Below, in pieces: positions 23,101 through 36,357 of a stretch of DNA of 64,000 nt. The first letter of the stretch is position 1. The number at the start of each line of letters is the position of its first letter. Below the pieces are notes generated by a model. It had not been told where the DNA came from and ran no database searches. It worked only from the letters and a program-made list of their open reading frames with translations. The position numbers and the translations under genes were made by a program. Source of the DNA: Cannabis sativa (Eukaryota; Streptophyta; Magnoliopsida; Rosales; Cannabaceae); the NCBI RefSeq assembly GCF_029168945.1, contig NC_083608.1, positions 18,060,136-18,124,135 of the forward strand. The letters run 5' to 3'.

Positions 23101-26100
23101 ATTGGAATTCATCGTTGTCCCGTTTAGGCGAGAGTCAAGGCAATTCTATCTTATGAGCTTCCCACCATTGTTTCATAATTTGCAAGTCAAGTATGGTCGC
23201 CACCATTAGGGTGATCCATACCATTCAAAACACTTACAAACTACTTATCATGCGAGGTTAAACGGTGCGAAATTGCTAATGAACGTTCCTCCATTAGGGA
23301 GGATTACTCACTAAAACAAACGCGGTGTAAAACCCACAATGGAGATCGAATGTCTTAATAATAAAGCTCATTATTTAAAGAGAGTTGTATTTTCTTTGAT
23401 TCTCTTTATTTATTCTATTTATTTTAAATATATATTTATTTAATTAAAATTTCCAATTTAGAATGAAAAATTCTAAATATAAATTTTAATTTAATATTTA
23501 TAAATTTTACTTAGATGGTTATGAAAATAACATGAATTATTTCCATCTTAGTAATAATTTCCAATAAATATTTAGAAAAATATTCAATTTAAGTTGTTAC
23601 AAAATTAATTTAAATTAATTTACAACTCAAATTTTATTTTCTATAAATATATATATATTGCATTTCGAAAAATTAAAGTATTTAAGAATACAATTTTCGA
23701 AAAATGCATGTTAAAATAAAAAATAAATCCTGGAAAAATTATTCTAATTTAATGTTGGCCCAAAATTAATTAATAAAATTAATTTAGAACAAAAAATATA
23801 ATTTTCCTATTTAATTAAATATATATAAGAAAAATTTCAAATATTTAAGTATGATGATGAAAATCAACTTAAATATTAATTTTCTATTTAATTAAATACA
23901 CTAGAAAAATACTTCACGCAAAAATATCACCTATCTAGATTTTTCTTTGACTAATTAATTCAATTTTTAATAATATACTTTAATTCAATTTATTTTAAAT
24001 TAATCAATAAATGAAAAAATCATTGATTTAAGTTGATCCAAGAATTAATTAAAATAAATAATTAATTTACAACTTAATCTATTTTTCAAATAAAATTTGA
24101 AATTCCAGCATTTAAGAAATGCAATTTCGCAATTTGATTAATAAAATAAAGAAAAAAAATATTTTGAAAATTATTTAAATTTAGTTGAAAAAATAAATTT
24201 CAACTAAAAATAATTTTCTATTTAATTAAATGTCATGAAAAATAAATATATAAGTATGATGATAAAAATCAACTTAGATATTTAATTTTCAAATTAATTA
24301 AATGTATTAAATTCAAGAAATAAATAATTAAGTGTAGAGAAGGCTTAATTATTAATCTCTAGTTTAATACTAGGAAAAATATACTTAAAATAAATTGTAC
24401 CAAAATTAATTAATAAATAATTAATTTCACAATGTATAATATTTCCTATTTAATATTAGAAATAATAAGTAGTCTAGAAATAACTATCTAGAAAATATCT
24501 TATTTGACTAAGTATCTTTTCCACAAAATTTGAAAAAAATATCTAATTTAAGTTGTATTAGAAAAAATCTAGAACTTAAATATTTTCAAATTTAAATTTA
24601 ATTAAATATCAAAAATTAAGTTGTAACCACTTAATTTGAAAATATTCCATTTTAAGTTAATATTCGAAAAGATATTAACCTAAAAAATATCTAAAATATT
24701 CCATTTTAAGTTAATATTCGAAAAGATATTAACTTAAAAAAATATCTAAAGAATCTTAATAACCAATGCCTAAAATTCCTCAACTTAATTTTGAAATTTG
24801 AAATTCAAAAGATATTCAGATTTAAGTTGGTTAGTTGTAGATAACTAAATTTCAACTTAAATAGGAATATTTAATGAAAAATTTAAATTAAGCTCCAGAA
24901 AGAATCTAGATTGTTATAATTCTATATTTAATTAAATACAAGAAAATACATATAGTTTAGCTTAGAATAAAGAATTCTTTAAACTATAATTTTCTTAAAT
25001 TAATTTCAAAATAAATGAAATTAATTATGTTGCTAATCAATTTTATTAGGTTAAACTAGTTTAATTAACCTAGTACAGTTATTCAAATCAGGCAAATGGG
25101 CCTTCACAATTGGGGTGATTCATGTGAGGGGGTGCTGGGTTCAGTATGTCGTACCCACTTCTATGGCTCCCAACTCTCACACAAGGCCCAAAAGAGAGGA
25201 ATTTAACTTTAAAAGGAACAACTGTTATTAATTGAATAGGCCCAAAAACTAAATGGGCCTAAATAAATTCTATCAAGAACTATGATAATTTATTTAGCAA
25301 CAACAACCTATATGCATCTATAATGAAATTAAACACATAGGCTCACACAGGCACACTTTGGATGGATCCTATCATGTTGCTAGGTCATACACAGATGAAA
25401 GAAGATTGTAAATATACCTGTTACAAATTATTAACTTGACCAAGGGAGCTATCAGATCATTAGATCTGGCAAAAAGTAACCATGGCTATTTGCAATCAAG
25501 TAATAATAGGTTTTGAAAACTTACAAACAAGCTAAAACACATACTCCTGCAACAAGGTTAGCTGGATAGTTGGATGTAGGATTTATTTAATTTTAAATTA
25601 AATAATTAATTTCGAAAATAATTAAAAAAAATTTTCAAAAAATAAAAAAAATTTCGAAATTTAATTAAATATTTAAATTTAAAATTAAACCTACAATTTT
25701 GAAAAATTAGGTTTCAACTAACCTAAATATCATTTCAAAAAAAATTTGCTAACAACTTTTAAATTTTAAATGTTATTTTATAAATAAAAATTAAATAAAA
25801 AATTAGAAAAGATAAATGAATATCTTTTTCAAATTTTAAATGTAATTTAAATAAATAAAATAACAAAATTTAAAAAAATTAGCAAAATATCTTATATCAT
25901 TTAAAAATTACATGATTATAATTATCTTATTTTAAATTTAAAAGAAGATAAGATATAATCAAATTTTAAAATAAGATAGATTTTTAAGCAAGAAGATAGA
26001 TACTAATTCTATTCAAATTCAAATTACACTAATATCTTGAATTAAATTTAAAAAATATTAAATTAATTCAAAATGATAATTAGAATTGAATTAGGAATAG

Positions 26101-26510
26101 TAATAGTATATATATAGAACTACACAAAAAATCGGAAGTTAATTCCATGAAAAAACATGAAAAATCGAAGAAAAACGAAAAAATTGTGAGCTGTACGGAC
26201 AGTTTTCGCGATCGCACGAAAATTTCAGCACAGCTCCGATTTTTTCAAATCTTCAAAAATTCATAACTAATTCAAATAAAATCGAAATTGAGTTCTGTAA
26301 AAGGCTAACTTGCTTAATTTTTTCCATACTATCCAATAAAAATAATGCCAGAAACAGAATCGCAATTATTTTTCACGAAAATTTATAAACATCAATCAAT
26401 CATCAAATAACACTCAATACAACATGATACCATCCAAAAAACATACAAACAATCGTTTTAAAGTCCAAATTTCTTGCAAGTAAATCAATTACCATGGCTC
26501 TGAGGCCAGT
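20184..26510 (-). mobile_element. internal region of the minus-strand copia element, decayed
   Basis: About 6.3 kb. The left third (20184-22700) retains scrambled copia pol, including minus-strand reading resembling VMSRYQNNPGEEHWK near 20770-20820. The centre (23400-24950) is extremely AT-rich. A 54-bp unit beginning AATATTCCATTTTAAG is tandemly duplicated at 24641 and 24695. A GC-richer segment at 25080-25200 is shared with the opposite arm. No ORF of useful length was found. Confidence 0.75.
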
Positions 26511-28405
26511 TGTTGGAAATTATTTTACCAGGATCTTAGATCTACTCACAAGTATGTTTATTAACACCCTAAATATGAACTTTCTAAAACGATGAAATAA
26601 ACACATATAAAGTTTAGGAAACCTTACATTGGGTGCAGCGGAATTAAATGACTCCTTCCGTTCAGATATCTAGCCCTTGATTCCTTTTTGTAGCAGAGCA
26701 TTATCAATATCTGAACCTGGATCTCTTTCTCTGAATCTTTGATGCTGAAACTCCTTTTGCTGAATGTCTTTCTTCACGATCTTCCTCACTATGATTGAGG
26801 TATCACTTGCTGTGTGTGGGCACTACTCATACACTAAGGATTTCAAAATTTAAGGAAGAAGAAAGAGAGAGTGGGTTCCGCCAAAGATAGGGAGAGAGAA
26901 GGCTCAGGTTTTTCTGATTCAGAAAGTGTCAGAAGAAAAGTGTGTATTTTCCTGAAGCCTTCACTATCTATTTATAGCATTCCACTAGGGTTAGGTTTGA
27001 ATTATTTGGCATTAAAATAATGAAAATATCAGAGGGAAAACCCTACAAAAGTGGCCGGCCATGCAAGGTGGAATTGGGCCTCAATTTTTGCTATTTTGCA
27101 GTTTTATCTTTTCTGCATCTGATTTTCTCAAAAACGCCAATTTTCTAATTCAACCATTTAAATGCCAAATCTAACTATTTAATAACTATAAATAATTATT
27201 AAATAATATTGTCATTTATCATATTTATTAATTGAACCATACAAAGTATCATAATTAACAAATATGCCCCTATAAACTCTTTCTTTAAATTTTCGCCCTT
27301 ACTTAGTGAAAAATTCACAAATAGACATAGTCTAATTTGAGAATTATAATTGATTAATCAAAACCAATTACATGAGTCTTACAAGCAATATTATCTCAAC
27401 TAGTGGGAGGACCATGGGTCTATATAACCGAGCTTCCAATAAGTAGATCAAGAATTTAGGACTAAAATTCATTGACTTATTAATTCTTCGTTGAATCCAC
27501 GCATAGAACTTAGAATTGCACTCTCAGTATATAGAATGCTCTATATGTTCCACCATATAGACACATCATTAGTTATCCATTGTTATAATCCTAATGTGAT
27601 CAATGATCCTCTATATGAATGATCTACACTGTAAAGGGATTAAATTACCGTTACACCCTACAATGTATTTATTCCTTAAAACACTTGACCCCGTATAGAT
27701 GATATTTCAGCTTATGTGAAATGAGTACTCCACCATTTATGTTCGTTTGGTCAAGCTCGAAGGAGATCATCCTTTGCTTACTATTCGCCAGATAGAAGCT
27801 ATAGATTCCATGTTTATGCTAGCGCTCCCACTCAATTGCACTACCGTGTTCCCAAATTGTACGTATCACCCTGACCTAAAAGTAGGCTTAACTAACAAAT
27901 CAAAGAACACGAATAGCCTTTCAAGATTGAGGCTAATCATATCAGGATTAAGATCATTTGATCTAGGATCAACTGGGCGATATTGACTTGAATAGATATT
28001 ACGGTAAGTTTAATAAATCTAAGTCAAAGTTTAATATCGGTCCCTTCGGATGCATACTCCATGCATCCAACCTGAGCTTTACTTTAACCAATGCTCTGGA
28101 AAGAACATAGCATTTCTCCAAATGCAAGTAAACTCTGTTGTAGATTATCATATCAGTAAAACCCTATGTCTGATAAATCTAGGAAACTTTATTCACATAG
28201 TCATGTTTACTTTCCAATGTGTTGACGGCACAATAAACAGGATCAAGTATGCGAAAAGGGTTTCAGATGAATTTATACATTATGTACATATAATCATGAA
28301 ATAAATCATGTGAACCATGCAACATTAAATGTTATTTCTGATCTATATTAATAAGTAAATCTGATTATATTGAAATGAGTTTTATTTAGGGCATAAAACC
28401 CAACA
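26511..28405 (-). repeat. 5' LTR of the minus-strand copia element (shared LTR)
   Basis: 1895 bp and nearly identical to 18289-20183. On its right it is followed not by a target duplication but by the polypurine-tract side of another internal region (28406-28667). It therefore serves as 3' LTR for that truncated upstream unit as well as 5' LTR for the unit to its left. Confidence 0.9.
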
Positions 28406-28667
28406 AACTCCCACTTGCACTAATATAAAATAAAAAGTGCGTTTCAAATAATCTCAACACCTTGATATACAAATCAAGTGTAGTAGTAGTAAACTCCTCG
28501 TAATAGGATCTGAAAGGTTGAATTAACCACAACCTTTTCTCCACCATTACTCTTCCTTTAATCACAAAATCATTGATAATGTGAAATTCCTCTCTATATG
28601 TTTACTCTCTTGGGATACTGGATTCTATACCTTTGGCAACTACTTTTGGTTAATCAGGAAATTAACA
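28406..28667 (-). mobile_element. truncated second internal unit of the minus-strand copia
   Basis: It matches 20184-20445 almost base for base, starting with the polypurine tract complement AACTCCCACTTGCACT. It ends abruptly at ATTAACA, where plus-strand element sequence (CAACATGATAGG) takes over with a shared CA. Confidence 0.88.
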
Positions 28668-31600
28668 ACATGATAGGACCCATCCAAAGTGTGCCTGTGT
28701 GAGCCTATGTGTTTAATTTTATTATAGATGCATATAGGTTGTTGTTGCTAAAATAAATTATCATAGTTCTTGATAGAATTTATTTAGGCCCATTTAGTTT
28801 TTGGGCCTATTAAATTAATAACAGTTGTTCATTTTAAGGTTAAATTCCTCTCTTTTGGGCCTTGTGTGTGAGTTGGGAGCCATAGAAGTGGGTACGACAT
28901 ACTGAACCCAGCACCCCCTCACATGAACCACCCCAATTGTGAAGGCCTATTTGCCTGATTTGAATAACTGTACTAGGTTAATTAAACTAGTTTAACCTAA
29001 TAAAATTGATTAGCAACATAATTAATTTCATTTATTTTGAAATTAATTTAAGAAAAATATAGTTTAAAGAATTTTTTATTCTAAGCTAAACTATATGTAT
29101 TTTCTTGTATTTAATTAAATATAGAATTATAACCATCTAGATTCTTTCTGAAGCTTAATTTAAATTTTTCATTAAATATTCCTATTTAAGTTGATATTTA
29201 GTTATCTACAACTAACCAACTTAAATCTGAATATCTTTTGGATTTAAAATTTCAAAATTAAGTTGAGTAATTTTAGGCATTGGTTATTAAGATTCTTTAG
29301 ATATTTTTTAAGTTAATATCTTTTCGAATATTAACTTAAAATGGAATATTTTAGATATTTTTTAAGTTAATATCTTTTCGAATATTAACTTAAAATGGAA
29401 TATTTTCAAATTAAGTGGTTACAACTTAATTTTTGATATTTAATTAAATTTAAATTTGAAAAATATTTAGGTTCTAGATTTTTTCTAATACAACCTAAAT
29501 TAGATATTTTTTCAAATTTTGTGGAAAAGATACTTAGTCAAATAAGATATTTTCTAGATAGTTATTTCTAGACTACTTATTATTTCTAATATTTAAAAGG
29601 AAAATATTATAAATTGTGAAATTAATTATTTATATAATTAATTTTGGTACAATTTATTTTAAGTATATTTCTCCTAGTATTAAACTAGAGATTAATAATT
29701 AAGTCTTCTCTACACTTAATTATTTATTTCTTGAATTTAATTAACTTGAAAATTAAATATCTAAGTTGATTCTCATCATCATACTTAAATATTTCTTTTT
29801 CATGACACTTAATTAAATAGAAAATTATTTTTAGTTGAAATTTATTTTTTCAACTAAATTTAAATAATTTTCAAAATATATTTTTTCTTTATTTTATTAA
29901 TCAAATTTCGAAATTGCATTTCTTAAATGCTGAAATTTCGAATTTTATTTGAAAAATAGATTAAAGTTGTAAATTATTTATTTTAATTTTGGACCAACTT
30001 AAATCAATAATTTTTTCATTTAATGATTAATTAAAATAAATTGAATTAAAGTACATTATTAGAAATTGAATTAATTAGTCAAAGGAAAATCTAGATAGAT
30101 GATATTTTTACTTGAAGTATTTTTCTAGTGTATTTAATTAAATAGAAAATTAATATTTAAGTTGATTTTCATCATCATACTTAAATATTTGAAATTTTTC
30201 TTATATATTTAATTAAATAGGAAAATTATATTTTTTGTTGTAAATTAATTTTATTAATTAATTTTGGGCCAACATTAAATTAGAATAATTTTTCCAGGAT
30301 TTATTTTTTATTTTAATATGCAATTTCGAAAATTGTATTCTTAAATACTTTAATTTTTCGAAATGCAATATATATATATTTATAGAAAATAAAATTTGAG
30401 TTGTAAATTAATTTAAATTAATTTTGTAACAACTTAAATTGAATATTTTTCTAAATATTTATTGGAAATTATTACTAAGATGGAAATAATTCATGTTATT
30501 TTCTTATCCATCTAAGTAAAATTTATAAATATTAAATTAAAATTTATATTTAGAATTTTTTTATTCTAAATTGGAAATTTTAATTAAATAAATATATATT
30601 TAAAATAAATAGATTAAATAAAGAGAATCAAAGAAAATACAACTCTCTTTAAATAATGAGCTTTATTATTAAGATATTCGATCTCCATTGTGGGTCTTAC
30701 ACCGCATTTGTTTTAGTGAGTAATCCTCCCTAATGGAGGAACGTTCATTAGCAATTTCGCACCGTTTAACCTCGCATGATAAGTAGTTTGTAAGTGTTTT
30801 GTATGGTACGGATCACCCTAATGGTGGCGACCATACTTGACTTGCAAATTATGAAACAATGGTGGAAGCTCATAAGATAGAATTGCCTTGACTCTCACCT
30901 AAACGGGACAACGCTGAATTCCAATCTTGATTGAATAAAAGGTTGCTAGAATGTTTAACATTTTAGACGAGCTGACAACTCTATTCAATGAATGGTAGCT
31001 TTGACTCTCGCCTAAATGGGACACTGATATCAGTTTGTTGAAAACCTTGGAAATTATTTAGGATTGTATGTTTTAGTATTTTCACTTGTCATTCCTACTT
31101 GCTATATGCTTATAATTTCTGAATTGTGTATGAATTTATATTGAACCATGTTATTTTCTGTTATTAAGTTGTAGTTTAATTTTAAATCTTCATTGTTGGT
31201 CTAACTTGGCTTGTTTATCTAATGAGATAAATCCCTAGTGGATTTTCACCATTAGACATACATAATAGTGTTAGATCTCGAAAGATAAATATTGTATATG
31301 CGACATCTAGTTGTTCATCAATTGATGACACCTTAGACTAGTATTTTTACGATATGAAACAAGAAGATTGTATAAATAAGATTACTTTGACTCTCGCTAA
31401 TCGAAGCATCGTTGGATTCTTATTTATAAACGAAATTATCCTAATTCCTCTTAGCTTATTCATTTCGAATTAGCTTAATAACATATCATTGGATGAATGG
31501 TCTATAAATCATTTCATGTCATTCTATATTTTCTCTTAAGAAATTAAATGACGCATATGATTATAATCCCGAAATTCTATTCCCAATTGATATAAAACCT

Positions 31601-33837
31601 CAATCTTAGAAATCTCCTACTTGTATGGGCAAATCTGACTTAGAGTTTAAATTAGTAGTGGTGGTCCAAGAAAGAATTACTCATTATATTTGGTATAAAT
31701 TTAAGTCTTTGACTTTAATTTTAGATTCCAAATAGAAATTTTCTTATAATTCTAATTCCAGAATACAATACAGTTACACTTTCTCAAGTGTTTAATATCC
31801 ATCTTCTGTTAATGGATTCAAACTGTATGGAATATGAGTTAGGTATTCTGTGACCAGGATCCACTTGCAGTATTCTATGAACTCATTGATGTAACTAAAC
31901 CTAAGTCATCAAAAGACACTACCACATTTTTTTTAATCTATGGCATTTGTATCTTGTTCATAGAGGATTTGACAAGATCAATCTCTGCAAAGAGTTATTA
32001 TGCCTATATCCACTGAAAGTAGTTCATCTCATTCGCATATGGATGTACATTCAGGGGTGGATATGAGTTTTTCGTTGTATTCTTAAAACGTAACTCTAGA
32101 TTATACCTTATGCAAAGAAATTTGAAATGTTTGAAAAATTTCTTAAATTTCTAGCAATGGTTAAATCCATTAAGGTAAGTGGTTAAAGATCTTGCGAACT
32201 GATAGGGGTGGAGAAATAGTTAGTAGATATGCAGTTCAAAGATCATTAAATTGATTTTTGAATTATATCCAAACTTACCTCCCCAGAAATTTCGAGTTGC
32301 ATATTGATGATTAGTTACTAGTCGTTGCCTAATTCCTTCTATGGTAATACAATTTCAGAATGATGTAATGGTTGTATACTTAATGTAAATCATTACTAGA
32401 TTCATGGATGACCTAATCAAAATCTTAAGAAAAGCTAGAACTGTTAACCATGGTTTGTTAGCTATTCTAAGTGATTAGGGGTGGACCATCCCATAGTCAA
32501 TAGATAAGAAAGTGTTTATTTAAACAAATACTACTTTTCTAAGATAATGACTAAGTCTGAAAATAAAGGAGATATTTAATTCTTGATTCCAAAAGTGTTC
32601 TATCATCTTATTTGACATATGATGATCCCACTGCCTCTGTTGTCTTGTCACAACCGAAGAGATCAATACCATTTAGTTTTCTTAGACATAATTCACGGTA
32701 CCTTGTCGTAGTGGGAGAGTTTCTAGGAACTCACCTTCTTGGGAGACACTAGTGATTAAAATCCATTGTGAGTTTAAACAAGTAATGGATTGTCAAGATA
32801 AGAAACTAAGAAGAAAGCCAAAGAAAACTATAGTTTGATCCATTCACATGGAGTAACCTAAAATTTTCTAATACAAGGACATAAAAGGAAATTTTCGTTT
32901 ATAAGTCTATTCAATGGACTTAACAAAACTTCCTGTTCCTAGTATTATAGGTTTGAGTTTATCTAAACCTATGGCTTGTGGTATACCTGGTAATTACTTA
33001 CTCTAGTGCAAGTAGCTTACTTTAGTAAGATGCTGAAGCATTTTCTTTCTAATGGCAATCTGTAGAAGCTTCACAACTTCTTAGGTATAGATTTTATTTA
33101 TCTAAGGAAAAGTCTCAACTTTTCCAGAAAAGATAAAGCCATGAAAGAATTTCTTATATCAACAGTGAGAGGTCTCAGATATGCTTTAGTATGCCTTAGA
33201 CCAGACACCTGCTGTTGAGTGGGAGTAATGAGTAGGTATCAGAATAATCCAGGAGAAGAACATTGGAAGACAATCAAGTAAATCTTAAGATTAAGAAGAG
33301 GAACTATATGTTAGTCTATAAGGGTGTGTTTAAAACTCTTAGACTACACCATATCAGATTTCGAAATTTGCCTTTGTGCTAGTAAATCTTTCTGATAAGA
33401 TGGTGGTTACTCTGGGGGTGGAATAGTAATTTTGGAGAAGTGTAAAAACCTATGCGAAGTCTACAGGTCTACAGAAGTGGACTGAATGTTAAAGTTACAG
33501 GAAAGATACTTATATTCAGTCTAAGAAAAGTTCTATACATTTTTGGCACCATTCCAAATTGCCTAAACTACTAGTGTTAGTATCCTGATTAACCAAAAGT
33601 AGTTGCCAAAGGTATAAGAATCCAGTATCCCAAGAGAGTAGACATATAGAGAGGAATTTCACATTATCAATGATTTTGTGATTAAAGGAAGAGTAATGGT
33701 GGAGAAAAGGTTGTGTTTAATTCAACCTTTCAGATCCTATTACGAGGAGTTTACTACTACTACACTTGATTTGTATATCAAGGTGTTGAGATTATTTGAA
33801 ACGCACTTTTTATTTTATATTAGTGCAAGTGGGAGTT
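28666..33837 (+). mobile_element. internal region of the outer plus-strand copia, 5'-truncated
   Basis: It is the reverse complement of 20184-25379 with scattered differences. Copia integrase remnant KILRTDRGGEIVSRY lies at about 32187-32231. An RT/RNase-H-proximal remnant (RYALVCLRPDT, then VMSRYQNNPGEEHWK) lies at about 33176-33275. Both are flanked by stops and frame changes. The polypurine tract GCAAGTGGGAGTT ends at 33837. The primer site and about the first 1.1 kb of internal sequence are deleted. No intact protein is encoded. Confidence 0.78.
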
Positions 33838-35729
33838 TGTTGGGTTTTATGCCCTAAATAAAACTCATTTCAATATAATCAGATTTACTTATTAATATAG
33901 ATCAGAAATAACATTTAATGTTGCATGGTTCACATGATTTATTTCATGATTATATGTATAATGTATAAATTCATCTGAAACCCTTTTCACATACTTGATC
34001 CTGTTTATTGTGCCGTCAACACATTGGAAAGTAAACATGACTATGTGAATAAAGTTTCCTAGATTTATCAGACACAGGGTTTTACTGATATGATAATCTA
34101 CAACAGAGTTTACTTGCATTTGGAGAAGTGCTATGTTCTTTCCACAGCATTGGTTAAAGTAAAGCTCAGGTTGGATGCATGGAGTATGCATCGGAAGGGA
34201 CTGATATTGAACTTTGACTTAGATTTATTAAACTTACCGTAATATCTATTCAAGTCAATATCGCCTAGTTGATCCTAGATCAAATGTTCTTAATCCTGTT
34301 ATGATTAGGCTCAATCTTGAAAGGCTATTCGTGTTCTTTGATTTGTTAGTTAAGCCTACTTTTAGGTCAGGGTGATACGTACATTTTGGGAACACGGTAG
34401 TGCAATTGAGTGGGAGCGCTATCATAAACATGGAATCTATAGCTTCTATCTGACGAATAGTAAGCAAAGGATGATCTCCTTCGAGCTTGACCAAACGAAC
34501 ATAAATGGTGGAGTACTCATTTCACATAAGCTGAAATATCATTTATACGGGGTCAAGTGTTTTAAGGAATAAATACATTGTAGGGTGTAACGGTAATTTA
34601 ATCCCTTTACAGTGTAGATCATTCATATAGAGGATCATTGATCAAATTAGGATTATAACAATGGATAACTAATGATGTGTCTATATGGTGGAACATATAG
34701 AGCATTCTATATACTGAGAGTGCAATTCTAAGTTCTGTGCGTGGATTCAACGAAGAATTAATAAGTTAGTGAATTTTAGTGCTAAATTCTTGATCTACTT
34801 ATTGGAAGCTCGGTTATATAGACCCATGGTCCCCACACTAGTTGAGATAATATTGCTTGTAAGACTCATATAATTGGTTTTGATTAATCAATTATAATTC
34901 TCAAATTAGACTATGTCTATTTGTGAATTTTTCACTAAGTAAGGGCGAAATTGTAAAGAAAGAGTTTTAGGGGCATATTTGTTAATTATGATACTTTGTA
35001 TGGTTCAATTAATAAATATGATAAATGACAATATTATTTAATAATTATTTATAGTTATTAAATAGTTAGAATTGGCATTTAAATGGTTGAATTAGAAAAT
35101 TGGCGTTTTTGAGAAAATCAGATGCAGAAAAGGTAAAACTGTAAAATTGCAAAAAGTGAGGCCCAAATCCACTAGTATAGGGCTGGCCACTTTTATAAGA
35201 ATTTACCTCTGATATTTTCATTATTTTAATGCCAAATAATTCAAACCTAACCCTAGTGGAATGCTACAAATAGATAGTGAAGGCTTCAGGAAATTGACAC
35301 TTAAATTCTCTACTTTTTTATTCAGAAAAAACTGAGCCTTCTCTCTCCCTATCTTTGGCCAAACCCACTCTCTCTCTCTTCCTCTTGAATTTCGAAATCC
35401 TTAGTGTATGAGTAGTGCCCACACACAGCAAGTGATACCTCAATCATAGCGAGGAAGATCGTGAAGAAAGACTTTCAGCAAGAAGGAGGTTTCAGCATCA
35501 AAGATTCAGAGAAAGAGATCCAGGTTCAAATATTGATAATGCTCTGCTACAGAAAGGAATCAAGGGCTAGATATCTGAACGGAAGGAGTCATTATATTCC
35601 GCTGCACCCATTGTAAGGTTTCCTAAACTTTATATGTGTTTATTTTATCGTTTTAGAAAGTTCATATTTAGGGTGTTAATAAACATACTTGTGAGTAGAT
35701 CTAAGATCCTGGTAAAATAATTTCCAACA
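33838..35729 (+). repeat. 3' LTR of the outer plus-strand copia
   Basis: 1892 bp, from TGTTGGGTTTTATGCCC to GGTAAAATAATTTCCAACA, directly after the polypurine tract and followed by the AGTAG duplication. It is the reverse complement of 18289-20183 with scattered substitutions. Confidence 0.92.
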
Positions 35730-35734
35730 AGTAG

Positions 35735-35842
35735 GTCATTACCTACTAACTAAAGGGGTCAAACCTCTATAAAATCTTGTGTCTTATTTACTTTATTATT
35801 CTTATTGTGTAACACGTGGCAAGTATCAACATTAAATACGAG
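35735..35842 (+). mobile_element. gypsy (Tat/Ogre-like) LTR, right part
   Basis: It continues the LTR interrupted at 17928: GTCATTACC, AAAGGGGTCAAACC, then CTATAAAATCTTGTGTC and a T-rich U5-like stretch. The right border is uncertain. CAAGTATCAACA near 35842 is one plausible end, but no target duplication was identified. Confidence 0.45.
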
Positions 35843-36357
35843 TTTGTTGTCGGTTAGGTAATTTCTAATGTCAACACTAGCATTAGTAGAGTTATTACCC
35901 GAAGGTAATGTGATACCTTGTCTTTCTACGAGGCAAAAAAGACATAATAGAGCATATTGGAGTCAAAGTATTCAAAGAATTCCAATAATTAAAAAAATAA
36001 ACATACAAATGGATCAGGATGTAAAGAGGGGAATTAGCTAGGGCCATATGCATAAGAAAGTCACAAGTATGGATTTAGATTGGTTTGAAATTTTGTAATA
36101 CCATACACAAGCAAGCCTTTTGTTTTGTTTATGGTGCTACATAGTTGGTAAATGTTTAGTTATACAATATATAAATCTGATTCATCTAAAAAAGTAAAAA
36201 GAATTGCAATTTACAAATCAGTAATGCTATTTTACTGTTATTTCTTTTATTTCAAATTAAAAATAAAAATAATAATATTTTTTCTATATTTCGAAGTCTA
36301 ATATTCAAAATTTGTTAGGAGTAATAATAGTAATTTTGTGTGTGTATTTTCTACTTA
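35843..36357. other. intergenic, no recognisable feature
   Basis: AT-rich unique-looking sequence between the gypsy LTR remnant and the MULE-like element. No ORF, repeat or RNA gene was seen. Confidence 0.5.

Larger units (their letters stand above)
18289..28405 (-). mobile_element. minus-strand copia element with two 1895-bp LTRs
   Basis: Left (3') LTR 18289-20183, internal 20184-26510, right (5') LTR 26511-28405. Both LTRs are 1895 bp and nearly identical by eye. On the minus strand the 5' LTR is followed by ACTGGCCTCAGAGCCATGGT (26510 down to 26491), resembling an initiator-Met-tRNA primer site with changes. The 3' LTR is preceded by a polypurine tract, AAGTGGGAG (near 20187-20195). The pol region is decayed: an LRTDRGGE-type integrase motif near 21810-21850 and the RNase-H-proximal region near 20760-20830 survive as fragments with stops. 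No intact gene remains. Confidence 0.87.
17929..35729 (+). mobile_element. nested copia complex (outer plus-strand element), TSD AGTAG
   Basis: The outer limits are defined by TGTTGGGTTTTATGCCC at 17929, TTTCCAACA ending at 35729 and a perfect duplication AGTAG at 17924-17928 and 35730-35734. The outer element comprises 5' LTR 17929-18288 (first 360 bp only), internal sequence 28666-33837 and 3' LTR 33838-35729. The intervening 18289-28667 belongs to a related element in the opposite orientation. LTRs of about 1.9 kb, the TGTTGGG...CCAACA termini and copia integrase and RNase-H-like remnants indicate a long-LTR copia lineage such as Angela/TAR. The lineage name is inference. Confidence 0.85.

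Noticed and set aside
23000..23340. Possible direct-repeat array (GTCCCGTTTAGGCGAGAGTCAA twice)
   Set aside because: Only two unequal copies about 110 bp apart, repeated in the opposite copia arm. It is part of the element's internal region and not a CRISPR-like or functional array.
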